From NCBI GenBank assembly GCA_032690845.1, contig CM064432.1, positions 58,774,071-58,838,070 of the forward strand: a stretch of DNA of 64,000 nt. Direction: 5' to 3'. The notes beneath the pieces were generated by a model that saw only the letters and a list, made by a program, of their open reading frames with translations, searched no databases and had not been told where the DNA came from. The DNA is from Eleusine coracana subsp. coracana. Its lineage: Eukaryota > Streptophyta > Magnoliopsida > Poales > Poaceae. This document shows positions 10,537 to 23,184 of the stretch, piece after piece (position 1 is the stretch's first letter; every line of letters begins with the position of its first letter). Position numbers and translations under genes: made by a program.

Positions 10537-13500
10537 TTATTTCACTTGGTCGTTTCTCAAACCAATTGCCTCTAATAAATCTTCGTTGTTGCCTTCAGCA
10601 ATTTCCATTTCCTTCACCTTTTCAAGCTGTCTGAGAAGATCTAACCTGTCTGGGGCATACGTGGATGGGATCTACACAATAACAAATGCAAAAATTGTAT
10701 TTACAAATCGAAACAGCGGAGGAATAATGATGGTTTACCGACCACATACCATTGAAGGTACATATCTCTGGATAAATGCCAAAATCGCAGCATGTCCAAC
10801 AGCAGTAACCTGGGAACAAAAACAATTATTTACAGTAAGCTATGGATGAATATATTTGCACTCGAGGCTCTTCGTAGGAAGTCAAGAAATATGGATGATG
10901 TCACTTTTGGAGCACAGAATAAAATATTTGGCCATGGCAATTCAGAAACCAGATAAGATTAGCATGGCCTGACTGCCTGAGTCAACATGGATGAGGTAAA
11001 TAGCTAACATGATTGCACCACCCAAACTGAAAACAATAACATGGACCTACCTGACCTTTCCTTGTTCAAGAGACAAAAAAATGAAGTAAAAGAAAGACTC
11101 ACTGGCAGCAGCATGAGTATTCCTATAGGAACAACAGATGCCAAATCTGTCAGGGTTCTTTGAAGAGCTTGTTTTTCCTTCTGAGTAAGCTCATCCCCAA
11201 TAAGAGCTCTTCTCAGCAAAACCATAGCAGCCCCTGTATCAATTGCTAAGAGTTGTGTGCCTTGCACCACAGTCTGCACATGAGAAAAAGAAAATAAAGA
11301 GGAGTTCTTTAAATAGCAAAGTAGCTGTAATCACATTGTGATGAGCAAGAGTTGGAGTCAAATAAACATTTTAGAAACCAATTAGATTATTTGAGCTATC
11401 TGCTAAAATTATTCACGATGATACATTGAATGCAACAACAACAAAGCCTTTAATCCCAAGAAAGTTGGGGTAGGCTAGAGATGAAACCACGAAATACCAA
11501 AGCACAAGGACAAACAAACAAAAAGAAAGATGGAAAAGAAGACAAGAGGGAAAAGGGCAATAGAAAACCAAACAAAAAAAGAGGGAAAGGAGGGGAAACC
11601 AAAAATCAAGGTTCAACACCATGAATGCCTTAAGGAAATATTAACATGCCATGCCATGAACGGTTTCAAAACTCTGTGGTAATATGGTAAAGTATGTAAC
11701 ATGTTTTTGTCATTTCTATCTATGGGACCAGTTACATTCAAAGGCATCATACCGTTGTAGTCTCCTTGACCTTCTCCACTGACTTGGTAATCACACTTTC
11801 TTTCTTGCTAGCCACACTAGGTGAACCAGACATTGTTGGTGATGCTGTGGTTGCTTCATCTGGTACACCATTCTTCTGAAAAACAGTAAAAGAAAATTAA
11901 AAAAATTAACAAAACATTCACTATAGTGAAGCCAGACATCATAGTTACAAACATGGTCAGAATATGCAACAGCGCAGAATAAAAATGATACATGTTAGAG
12001 TATATTGGATAGAGCCCATAGGACTGTGCATATTTGGCCCACTGAGGCCCATGTATAGGAGATTTATTACCCACCCTTCTAGGGTTTGGAGGATATACAA
12101 CAATCATTCTCTCCAACATGGTATAGAGCTAGGGTTTCTTTCTCTCCCTCCTCCCACCTTCCAGCCGCCGCCGGCCGCCGCCATGGCCGGCCGGCCTCCT
12201 CCCCTTCCTCCTCCCTCCTCCTTCCCTCCTCTCCCCACGTCGCCCGCCGCCGCCGCCGCCACCGCAGCCGACGCGCCCGCGGGGCCACGCGCGCCGCCGC
12301 CGCCGCTCCCGCGTGGCCGCGTGCCTCCGGCGGCGTGGATCCGGCCGCCGCGCCTCCGCCGGCCCCACCGGAGCAGGGACTGCCGCCGCCGTTGTGGATC
12401 TGTGGGGCCCGGCCGCTGCTGTCGTGGGCCCGGCCACCGAAGCGTCGCGTCGTCTCACCGTGTCGTCGCCCGCCGCCGCCGTGCCGCCGGCCGCCGCCAC
12501 CGCCATGCAGGAGCTCGCCGACGCTGCCGCGCGCCTCGTGCTGGATCAGGCTGCCGGTGCGGGCGCCGCCGCCGGGACTCCACACCGCCTCACCGCTGCC
12601 GCCAAGGGCAAAGCGGTGGACTACGGGCCGGACTTCGTCTCCGCGGGTGGCATGTCCCCTGTACCGTACACTGGTCTAGGCATGCCCCCGTCGCTCCTGC
12701 CTGTGGGCGCTTCATCAACTGCTGCCGCCACCTCGACCGACCCCTTCCTGGCTGCCCAGACCCAGGCCGTCGCAGCCGTGGAGCTTATCCGCGCAGCTAC
12801 ACTCGCTTGGGAGCGCGAGCTTGCTGCCGCGAATGCGCTCTACCGCCGGGCTTCGGATGTTCAGCGCTTCCTCGACCTCACCGCCAACCCCCAGCCCGTC
12901 GCCCCCGACACCACGGCATCCTCGTCACGATCGCCACCGCCACTCCTGCCCCTGACCTTGAGTCTGTTTTTCCGTCTGAGCCGGAGGTCCAGCCTCCTGT
13001 TTCTGTTTACCTGTTTCTGGCAGGTTCCCCGGTGATTACTGCTGCACCACACGCGGCCACGGAGCCCTCTACCGCGTCACGCGCGGCACCGACATCTTCG
13101 CCTGCGCCACGCACGACACCAGAGTCTATGCCCGCGCCACGCGCGGCCCCGGAGCCTTCTACCGCGCCACGCGCGGCACCGACGTCTTCACTTGCGCCAC
13201 ATGCGGCACCGGACTCTTCGCCTGCACCGCGCGGCCTCGTCGCCACTCCCTGCGCCGCGGGAGCCACCGGGTTTTGCGGCCCGCTTCGCCGAGCCGGTGC
13301 AGGTCTACAGGCATCGGGCAGCGCCGGTCCCAGATCCGGTGGTCTCTCCGCCACCACCGCCTCCGCCTGAGCCGGTAGTCTCTCCGCCACCACCTCCTCC
13401 GCCTGAGCTGACGGTGCACTCTCGAGCTCGCTCTCGCCTCGATCCGGCGGTGTACCACCCGTCTGTCGTCCATCAGGATCCCGGGCACACTCATCCCATG

Positions 13501-15022
13501 GTGACACGACGGGCGGCGGGTGTCCTCTCTGCCGTTGGGGCGGACCCGGGCGTCTCCCACGTGCCCTCCTCCGTCCGCGATGCCTTGGCGGATCCTCACT
13601 GGCGTCGGGCTATGGAGGAGGAGTACGCGGCTCTCGTTGTCAACCAGACGTGGGACCTTGTACAGCGTCCGTCTGGTTGCAATGTGGTCACCGGCAAGTG
13701 GATCTGGACGCACAAGCGCCGGGCTGATGGCTCTCTGGAGCGCTACAAGGCTTGCTGGGTTCTTCGGGGCTTCACCCAGCGGCCTGGAGTGGACTACAAC
13801 GAGACTTTCAGTCCGGTGGTGAAGCCGGCCACAGTGCGCACGGTTCTATCACTGGCCCTCTCCCGCTCCTGGCCCGTGCATCAGCTTGACGTGAAGAATG
13901 CTTTTCTGCATGACACTCTGACCGAGACAGTCTACTACAGCCAACCAGCAGGGTTTGTGGATTCCACTCGTCCGGATCTCGTCTGTCGCCTCAACAAGTC
14001 ACTGTATGGCTTGAAGCAGGCGCCTCGGGCGTGGTACTCTTGTTTTGCCACGTTCTTGGCTTTGTTGGGCTTCGCCGAGTGCAAGTTTGACACTTCTTTG
14101 TTTGTCTACCGCCGGGGCTCTGAGGTTGCGTACCTGCTGCTCTATGTTGATGATATCATCCTCACTGCTTCCAGCCAGGCCTTACTTCAGAGTATCATTC
14201 AGTCACTACAGCGTGAGTTTGCCATGAAGGATCTGGGTGTGCTCCACCATTTTCTGGGTGTCACTGTGGAGCCTCGTCCCTCTGGTCTCTTTCTTCACCA
14301 GCGATAGTATGCTCTTGATATCCTGGAGTGGGCTGGGATGCCTGACTGCAAGCAACGGAGCCTTGCTGGGGCTCTTCAGTACCTCACCTTCACCAGGCCG
14401 GACATCACGTATGCCATACAGCAGGTCTGTCTTCACATGCATGATCCCCGGAGTCACATCTCACTGCTCTGAAGCGTTTGTTGCGCTATGTCCGTGGCAC
14501 TGTTGACTACGGTTTGGTTCTTCACCGGGCTCCCTCCACCGAGCTCGTTGTCTACACCGATGCTGACTGGGCCGGGTGCCCCGACACTCGACGGTCCACT
14601 TCCGGCTACGCCGTCTTCCTCGGCGGCAACCTGGTTTCCTGGTCGTCCAAGCGGCAGCCGGTGGTCTCCCGCTCCAGTGTCGAGGCGGAGTACCGGGCGG
14701 TTGCGAACGGCGTGGCTGAGGCGTCCTAGCTACGGCAGCTCTTGGCGGAGCTACACAGCACGCTGACCCGGAGCACGCTTGTCTACTGCGACAATGTCAG
14801 CGCCGTCTACCTCTCCACCAACCCAGTTCAGCATCAGCGGACGAAGCATGTGGAGATCGACCTTCACTTTGTTCGGGACCGGGTTGCCATTAGTCAGGTT
14901 CGGGTTCTCCATGTCACGACCACTTCCCAGTTCGCCGACATCTTCACCAAGGGTCTTCCCTCCTCGACATTCTCGGAGTTTCGATCCAGCCTCAACATTG
15001 CTCGTGGCTAGTTGTAACTGCG

Positions 15023-15056
<34 letters not shown>

Positions 15057-18038
15057 GTACCTTTCTTTCATATTCAGTCTTGAACTCCGCTGCGCCGGTA
15101 GTTCCGACTGCGGGGGGGGGGGGGGGGGGGGGTGTTAGAGTATATTGGATAGAGCCCATAGGGCTGTGCATATTTGGCCCACTGAGGCCCATATATAGGA
15201 GATTTATTACCCACCCTTCTAGGGTTTGGAGGATATACAACAATCATTCTCTCCAACAATACAAATAAATTTAATAACATTTATTGGTTTACTGTTGAGT
15301 TCTCAGTTCCAAGTATGTACATGAAAACCACAAAAGGTCTCTTTTTTTATATGACAATTGTATCAGAAAAACATACCTCCTCCTTTTGAGCATCATTCGC
15401 ACTCTTCTGAACTCTCTTTTCTAACTCAATTAGCTCACGCCTCAACTGTTCAAAGCGGAGGGTATCATTTGACTCCATGTCATTCTTCTTACCCTTGAAG
15501 GAAAAAAGCGTGACAACGGCATTAGACTAGGAACAAAATGCACCAAGTCAATTTTTTGAGATTAAAATAGTAATAGATGTCATTTTAGAACACACAGAGC
15601 CAAAAATAGAAATGTTGAGCACTTCAATACAAAATTATTGATTGTCATCACATAAAAATAAATTAATACTTTTACATTTCAATAAATTAATACTTTCACA
15701 TAAAAACAAATTATTGATTGTCATCACAGACATATTAAAGGCCATCTGAATGTCCAAATTGATTAGTAAAGAACCGAAGGAATAGATAGTATCTTCTGAA
15801 GATCAGACTATTTCATGAACAACTAGAACAAGAGTGACTCAGATCAGCTGCGCCGTCGGGAACTTCCTCATCCAGAGCGTTGCCCACTATGCGACCAAGA
15901 GGACGAGACCATGGATCACCTACTGGTAGGGTGCGGCTTCGCCCGGCAGTTCTGGCATATGCTGCTGCAGCGCATTGGACACGTCACCCTCACCCCCCAA
16001 GTCTCAGATCAGAACTTCAATGAGTGGTGGGCTCGAGCTGCTGGGATGACAAACGGCAACACACAAAGAGGGTTGAACTCCTACATAATTCTGGGCACCT
16101 GGACATTGTGGAGACATTGGAATGATTGTGTGTTCAATGGTGTTCGCCCAAGCATTGCTGCTGCTGCCATTATGGCCAGCAATGAGGCTAGGCTTTGGAG
16201 TATGGCCGGTGCTAAGGATCTTTCCTTAGTTGCTGGCTTGGATAGTGAGGATGCCACTTAGGGCCTTCCTCCCCTGGTCGGGTAGTTGCTCAGTTTAAAA
16301 TGTCGTATGTAAAACTTATGCTGTGCGGGGTGTGTTTGCTTGTAATTATACTCCTTCTATTAATGCAATGATACGCAGCACTCCTGCGTGTTTGAGAAAA
16401 AAAAGAACAAGAGTGACTACTAAATACTATTTTTCTTAGCTAAACATTATGACTTTTGTAATTTTCTCTTACTGCTAAATATGATAGCCTGAAGACTCCA
16501 AAAAAAAAATCTAGTGAAATATCATATTTTTAACCATATTTATCCTTCTGTGTTCCATACTTCTTTTTGTTTATTGCTATTATAAGCATAAAGAATTAAA
16601 AAAACATATGCCAAAAAATTCGTACATCTTGATCTGCGACTTGAAGTGCTGGCTGGACCTTATTTTCAGAAGTCCTACCAAATAAGTCCCAAAGTGGGCG
16701 GCGCTTGTTATCCACCCTGATCAAAGAAATAGCACAAAGACATGGTCATGCTTATTGCACACCCTAAAATCATGGAAGCTACCAACAATATTGGAATTAG
16801 TCTAAAAGGAATGTCACCTGTTTGCTGACTTTAATGGTGTTGAAGTCTCACTAGACTTGCCACCTGTCTTTTCACGTCCTTCATCTGAATCAGGTGATAA
16901 TGTTCCATTACTACCATCAGCCTAGTCAGCCATAAAAAGACTTTAGTATATTTTTTGCATGATTGTAAACAAAAAATTGTACAGAACTGCAATACAGACT
17001 AGTTCAAACTTCAAAGTTTGGGGTCAAGTATATATGTTAGATCTAGGACGCAAAATCAATGAACAAGTATGACCTAAAGTGTTCTCTGTTCAAAGTTTAA
17101 AATGTTGAACATATCTATTCTATTTTCAAAATATCCACTAATCTTAACTTTGAATCTGTTTTGTTGTTTTCAGGAACAGGCAGAAAAGAGGCAAAAAAAC
17201 AACAGGTTGGCAAATTAATTTGATATGTGTTAGTCCACCATTTTCAATAATTATAGCATCAGATGGAAATATAAATATATTATTCTCCTTGCATGAAATA
17301 ACTCACTTCGGAAAATTGACTTTAGTGTGCTCTATTCAAAGAAAACTGATTCACAAGTGAACAAAGGAATCAGTGTTATACGGTACAACAAATTTATCTG
17401 TCCTGAGATCTTTCCCAAAAAGCACAAGCCTAACTTATGTCCTTCAATGGAAGAGCTCATATCAAAAGCTATGCCTAACAAGTAACAAATAAACTTTGCA
17501 CATTTATTATTATACATTACTGTTGTCACTGTCATCAAGAAAAATTAACACTGATTGTCATTGCAAATGGTGTTGTACCGTACATTAGACCATCAAGGGT
17601 AAAAACATCAGAGGGAGGTCAGACGGAGACAGGATGAATTAGAAAAAATGCTAGGTGAAGAGTGCACCGATTGGGGGTAGGGAAAGATCTAAAAGGTCAA
17701 GAAACACAACAATAGGACTTCAGAAGCTTGGAGACTTTTATTAACTCATATTTGCCTACTTTGAAGAATTTTGCCTCCTCACCCATACATGAAAACTTGT
17801 TAGTGCAAGCGAACATGCATCACCTGTATCTAATCAGTATGCACATTACAGTATGTGTCGCATAACACATTGCACCTAGTCAATTCAGTGTTACGATAGC
17901 TCACAGCACTGTTTGTTTCATTCAGCATTGAACTCTGCTGAAGCAGTTAATTTCCATACAAGGCACTGAATGGTACCCATCAGCAAAGCCTGTCTCTGCA
18001 CTACGAACGGCCATGCTGTAGCTGTGTCTGATTGGGGA

Positions 18039-18076
<38 letters not shown>

Positions 18077-21000
18077 ACGGCATTGTAATTAAGAACAGCT
18101 CAACCAGAGCCCCTGCAACAGAGGGTCCGCCCGTAATGGGTCACATCTTTACCTGTGCTTTGAGCCCACCCTGTCCCATACACAAGGATCCACCTCCCAC
18201 CGGTCATTCCATCTCCTGTGCATGACCAGGGAATTGACCTTTTTTATCCAACATGAAAATTCACTATGGCAAGGAATAGAACCAAGGACCCTGGGGATGC
18301 TACTAAGAATTCTAACCATTACTTGAAGACCCCGTTCGCATGCATGATGGGAGATCACAGGAAACATAGTCATATAATACAATAAACCAAATGTGTTGCG
18401 TATGACAGGTGGAGTGCATTGGAGTACCATAAAAGATTTTAGTTTCCTGAAACAGTGAATTATCTTCGTCTCCTAATGTGGCCACATACTTTCGATGTAC
18501 AGTCACCCTTTCTTAGTTTCTTATGTGCAAAATGCATGACAACAGAAAGGTATCAAATAAAGTTTTAAGAACTATCCAGCAATGCTAACCTCCAGATATT
18601 CTGCTTTTGCTCGAAAGGATGCTTCAAGAAACTCAGCTTCTTTCTTCAGTCTTCTGATCATTTCAAGATCAGAGCACGCATCCTTTAGATCTTCCTTACC
18701 ATAGTTGGAACTAGAAACGTGCAGTTCTTGAAGCAAATTCTCTAACTTAACCAAAGCCTCTTCAACGCTTTCGAGTGACTAAGACAATAGACACTAACCT
18801 CATCAATATTTTAACAACAAAGATGGCATCTCTTCAAAGTCAATATCTTTGCAAACTTGAAATAAGCACCATACACAGCTAGCTCAAAAATTTGGATAAC
18901 TTATGCTTTTTGGCAAGTGTAACACAGGAAAAAGGAAGTTGTCCTAATATAACAGCCTGTAAAAGGGAAGTACAAATTTAGCAAGGTCTAAGTTGTTAAA
19001 ACGAAACTAAAAGTATGAATTCAATCCCCGAGTCAAGCGCACACAACATATGCCCAACTTATCTCTCCAGTAAATCCTAGAATACATAATGGAATGTACA
19101 ATGGTGCTACCACAACCATCTCTGACACCTGCCAGAGCAACAAGTAGTAGATGTTATTCTCCCCAAATAACAGTTGGAACAGAGAATACATATAGGGCCA
19201 ATGGATTGTCTCAGATAAGAAACTGTCTCTCAGAGCAGTGCGGATCACATAGAGACTCAAGGGACATCAAAAGCCTACAAGACCACTTAGGCCATCATTA
19301 AACTAATTTAGAGGCTGACACAAAGAGATGGCACCACTGTACATTTCTTAGAGACAGATACCATTGTGGATGCACCAAAAGAAGTTATGCTTTTCATGAG
19401 TGAATAGATTTGATTGTCTGCACAGTACTGTCTTATAATGCATTTAAAATCTGGGCTTCTGGGTACAAACAAATAATTACCAATGCTATAACCAATCACA
19501 ACCTGGAACACACAGATGTCAAACACACCAAGAATCGATGAATGCATAGCATACTTCTATAAGCACGTGCAAGGGGCATTCTACAGTGCATACCTCATCA
19601 AATGAAGCTAATTCCATCCCAGCTGGTTGTTCTTGGGATTCTGGCACGCCTCGGGATTTTGATACATTGTTTCTACATCATATTAGAAAATAAATAATAT
19701 AAACACAATTGATAAATAAATAATAATATATCAATGAAGTGATAGCAGACACAAAATTCAAGTTACTGCTCACTTTACTCTGTCGAGCTCCTTCATGCAG
19801 TCACTCAACATGGCATGCCTACAAAATTTATTAACATACATAAGAGACATCAGCTAGTTTTTAAATAGCCATATCAAAAACGATTGAAAGATGGTCATCA
19901 CCATGCCTGAACATACCCCTTGGACAGGAACCTTGCTGCCTTCACATTTGATGGGTTCTCAAGCCATGAGCTGTACTTGATAAAACTAGTCATCCAATAA
20001 GAGCACACATTTAGCACTCTTGATATTACTTCTTCCCTGGACATTTCTTCTCTACCTTCAGTATCAGTATCATCACTGTAAAAGGGAAGCCACTCAAGCT
20101 CTTCACAGACAACCTGAAGGCACGAAAGGCAAATGATCACTTAGAAAGCTGAGTCGTATTAGAAACTTTATTTATTGCTGCATACAAACCTCCACATATA
20201 ACTGGTATGAACTAATTGAGGACAGCTGTGGATAATACAACACGCTCCCGCCAATAAGATACCTGGATGATTGAAGCATGCTTAAGCTCAATGTTATGGA
20301 AAATAAGCAGGTACATTGAAGCTTATTACTGAAACATCATTTTGATGAGAAAAAATAAAATTAGAAAAATCATATGATTACCTTACAATACCATTAAGTG
20401 AATCATCCAACTCAGTAAGACGTTTGGATGACAAATACCCTTGTGTGCTTCTGCCTAAAGCAATGAAAAACCCAAATATTGCAAGATCCTTTTCCAGAAC
20501 CTGCAGCAAGTAATGAGTAATTATCTTGGATTGGAGCCATGTAAGGGTTCATATATGAATATACAAACACATCTAAGTTTCAACCTCGATACTTTCACTT
20601 GTAGTCAGTCTTGACCATATCTTTTCACGGTCAAGAGCACGAAGCAACTGCTTCTGAACTAGATCAATCCAGAACGATATCTCAACACCATTACCAGTAG
20701 CAAGTTTAGGAAGAGCAGCACGGGGGCCAAAGTTATGCAGGAACTCTCTTTGAAGACCAATGTCTTTTGTCAAGTTATATGCTTTGCTCAGAGGGACAAA
20801 CTCAAGAAGCATATCCATGAAGCGCCCAATAATATCAGGGACCATTGAGGAGAATTGCTGGCAAGAAACTTTTGCTGATCCAAGCTTTGTTATAGCAGCA
20901 AGACAGATCAAACCTAGCATAAGTAGAGCAAGGTCACTTTCACTAGTGTTCACTTGCTTGCCTTCAGAGCATCTGATGGAAGACAAAAAGAAACATTTCC

Positions 21001-23184
21001 ATGAGTTTTATTTGTTATTGATCATGGAATGGGATGTTCTAAAAGAATGCATAAAACATACATTGCTGTTGCAGAGTTAAACTGTGGATCATTCTCGAAA
21101 AGGTTCACAAATGTCCTCACCACCAATGGATTTTGATCAGAAGCATACCATTGATATAGTGTGGGTTCCTTTTTAGTCAATTCATTCTTGATAACGGTCT
21201 CTAGAGGGCTGAGAAGACGGGACAAACTGCAATGGAATCAGATATCATCAATTAACTGTCTAGAAAAAGTTATGTAGCTTTGATACTGAACTATATTTGT
21301 TATGTGCGCATAATAAAGAATCGAACTCTTCACCATGAAACATTTAAAAAGAAGAGATTCGGAATAAGTCACAGATTCATCGACATTTATGACAGCTGTC
21401 AGCCAAAAGAATCAAAATCATACTTATATCTTTTCTAAAAAACCAAGGTTTGGACAGAAAGCAACTTATAAGAATGATTTTTTGCTGATATACTCACGAA
21501 TTTGCTTCAAAAATCCGATGCAGAGGGATTATTGTACTTAAAACAAACGTTTGTTCCAGGCCATGCATTGAGCAACATGAAGGTAAAGGCAAAAGCTAGA
21601 GAGCTAACCTTCTTTGAACAAATACATTAATATTTCTGTCTCTGCCATTTCCCCGAGACGAAACATCTATAACTGCTTGCAACAATGAGTCCACAGCAGC
21701 CTGCATGTATCTCTCATAAGATTTCAAAGGATAGAAAACAAGGGTGTGCAAATTCAGATTGCGCAACTACAACAAAGTATATTGAAAGATTGCCATGTAG
21801 GAATTAAGAAACATCAACTGAAAGCAAGATCAATTGAGGTGCTTGGCCGACAGCTGCAAAACAGGTTAAGAGTGGCAGCATCTTCTCACATGATAGAAGA
21901 ACAAACAATAGCAACAGAAAAGTAGAGAACCAAACTGCAGCCAATTCCATCACTAACAATTATCGACTTGAATAATAGAGAACCAAAATGTTTAGAATAG
22001 CAAGATGTTCGCTACCTGATAAGACAGTGATTTTATCCATGCATTGTTATCAACACCAAGCCATGCCTTTGAAAGCCAAGAGCCCTTCAATGATTTGCTA
22101 TTCTCTAGGAAAGCTAATTCAATAGATCTCGCTGCATCATGTATTGACTGGACAAGTCCATTGCTGATATCTTCAGTTTGGAGTGCTTTATCCAATTTCA
22201 ACCTTATTTCATTCATGCCACTATTGGAACCAACTTGTGGAACTCCATTAACCGATACACCATTGCCATCATCATCCGAAGCCAACGGAATAATGTGAAC
22301 TATTCTTCTAGTCCTCTGAAAGGTTCCTTTTAGTCTCCTAAACTCCAACCACCTAGCATTAATGACCCTGTCACATTCTGCTGGTGAGTTTCTCAAGTAA
22401 CACTTTCTCTTTGAAATGCGAGGGTGGAACTTTTGACTCCTTAGATCAACAGTGCTTCTGCATACAAATCTGAATCCATATACTTTCTCCAGAGTATAAA
22501 TCTTTGATGTGCTGCAAACACAACCCGTTTAATACATTAATAATAGATGACGACTCTTAATCAATACATTGTCATCAGATATTGTACCGTTTCCCATCAA
22601 TTTGTCCAACCAATCAAGGTAAACGGCAAGTAATTAATGATTATGAGCTATTTAGGACAATAATCCCCCATATATTACCATTGAAGGTATCAAAGCCCGT
22701 ACTATGTGTGCACCTAGTCACAAAAATCAAGGAAATCTTAACAAAATGGACAGGAGAAACTACAAAGCATTCCAATTCCCGAGTTCGTTCTGAAGGACTC
22801 CCTGTTTAGAAACTCCAGACTCTAGAATTGAAAATTGAAATGCTATCATAATAGGGTCACAGTAAACAACCCAACCGACCGAATGAAGGACTACACAAAC
22901 AGTCTCACCCCAACACGCATCCTTTAGCTCCACGTTCACTTCGACCAACCTCTCGTTTCCGGCTTCCCCTCGTTTCCCATTTCAACCAAGCTCCCAATCC
23001 AAAGCAATCCCACCCACCCCGGGCCAACGGCGACTACCCAATCCGTACAGCACAACGGCAAGGAGCAGGACCAGCGGGAAGGAGAGAACGAGGAGAGCGG
23101 CCGGACGAACCTGGCGGTGCACCTCGGCTCGCCGCCGGCGCCGAGTGGGAGGTGGCACGGCTGCGATGCCACGGTGGTCGCCAT
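10537..23184 (-). CDS. LETM1-like protein, 18 exons
   Basis: Exons in transcript order: 23184-23111, 22511-22016, 21700-21609, 21226-21062, 20972-20585, 20500-20382, 20262-20190, 20113-19917, 19818-19774, 19672-19594, 18778-18590, 16921-16818, 16716-16626, 15493-15377, 11875-11753, 11273-11103, 10809-10750, 10671-10537. All junctions are GT-AG and in phase, giving 905 residues. The C-terminal 120 residues carry the LETM1 ribosome-binding-like domain: an AIDTGAAMVLLRRALIGDEL block, then a hydrophobic segment (PIGILMLLP) and a charged tail. The long N-terminal part has no motif I can name. The start is Ala/Thr/Ser-rich, so plastid or mitochondrial import is possible. LETM1 proteins act in inner-membrane cation exchange; this plant-specific branch is poorly characterised. 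Large introns 13-15 carry three transposon insertions that leave all exons intact. Confidence 0.9.
11429..11625 (-). mobile_element. 3' end of an RTE-type LINE in LETM1-like intron 15
   Basis: Read on the minus strand, this ends with the same motif as the RTE LINE at 36.3-37.7 kb: a CATCTCTAGCCTACCCCAAC block, then an (A/T)AAGGCTTTG(TTG)n tail. Only the last 200 bases or so remain, so it is a severely 5'-truncated copy in the same orientation as the host gene. It lies between exons 15 and 16. Confidence 0.7.
13052..13230 (+). repeat. 30-base-period minisatellite inside the copia element
   Basis: About six imperfect copies of a unit encoding Pro-, Ala- and Ser-rich peptide (RAAPTSSPAP-like) lie in tandem upstream of the reverse transcriptase. 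Proline-rich spacers before RT are common in copia polyproteins. The repeat probably expanded by slippage. Confidence 0.7.
13498..15011 (+). pseudogene. Copia reverse transcriptase and RNase H, broken
   Basis: The RT domain is open from about 13498 to an in-frame TAG at 14307. It includes the start of the conserved block (WRRAMEEEYAAL, then TWDLV), the LDVKNAFLH block, SLYGLKQAPRAWY and the LLYVDDIILT catalytic box. The next stretch continues in a shifted frame. RNase H resumes around 14478 with a VYTDADWAGCPDTRRSTSGY block, then meets a TAG at 14728 and continues in the same frame to a final stop at 15011. At least two nonsense changes and one frameshift make it inactive. It could only move with proteins supplied in trans. 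Confidence 0.85.
15024..15132 (+). repeat. Two poly-G tracts before the copia 3' LTR
   Basis: Runs of 30 G (15024-15053) and 21 G (15112-15132) are separated by a 58-base spacer. The second directly abuts the 3' LTR, where the polypurine tract for plus-strand priming belongs. Confidence 0.85.
15840..16403 (+). mobile_element. 5'-truncated L1-type LINE in LETM1-like intron 13
   Basis: A perfect 15-base target duplication, agaacaagagtgact, flanks the insert at 15825-15839 and 16404-16418. The body ends with the common grass LINE tail motif (atgatacgcagcactcctgcg), then gtttgag and an A-run. The open frame at 15911-16261 matches the zinc-binding C-terminal region of L1 reverse transcriptases (zf-RVT: HLLVGCGFARQFW, then a WTLWRHWNDCVFNG block). 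Only about 560 bases remain, so the copy is dead on arrival. It is antisense to the host gene. Confidence 0.9.
18042..18073 (+). repeat. Poly-G tract, 32 bases
   Basis: The longest G run in the window, inside LETM1-like intron 11 (16922-18589). No transposon boundary could be assigned to it. Confidence 0.9.

Larger units (their letters stand above)
11993..15258 (+). mobile_element. Ty1/copia LTR retrotransposon, deleted, in LETM1-like intron 14
   Basis: LTRs of 126 bases lie at 11993-12118 and 15133-15258. Both begin TGTTAGAG and end CTCCAACA, and they differ at only two positions. A perfect 5-base target duplication, ataca, flanks the element (11988-11992 and 15259-15263). Just inside the 5' LTR is a tggtatagagc primer-binding-like site, resembling the initiator-Met tRNA site with one base missing. 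The interior keeps a short alanine/proline-rich gag-like part, a 30-base-period proline-rich repeat, copia reverse transcriptase (YVDD box) and RNase H, but no recognisable protease or integrase. Two poly-G runs precede the 3' LTR; the second occupies the polypurine-tract position. The element is antisense to the host gene. The total length, 3266 bases, is short for copia, which fits internal deletion. Confidence 0.93.

Noticed and set aside
12079..13035. Several overlapping Pro/Arg/Ala-rich ORFs on both strands at the start of the copia element
   Set aside because: GC-rich leader and gag-like remnant. Only the plus-strand frame with a LAWERELAAANALYRRASDVQ segment looks gag-like, and it is too degraded to annotate as a gene.
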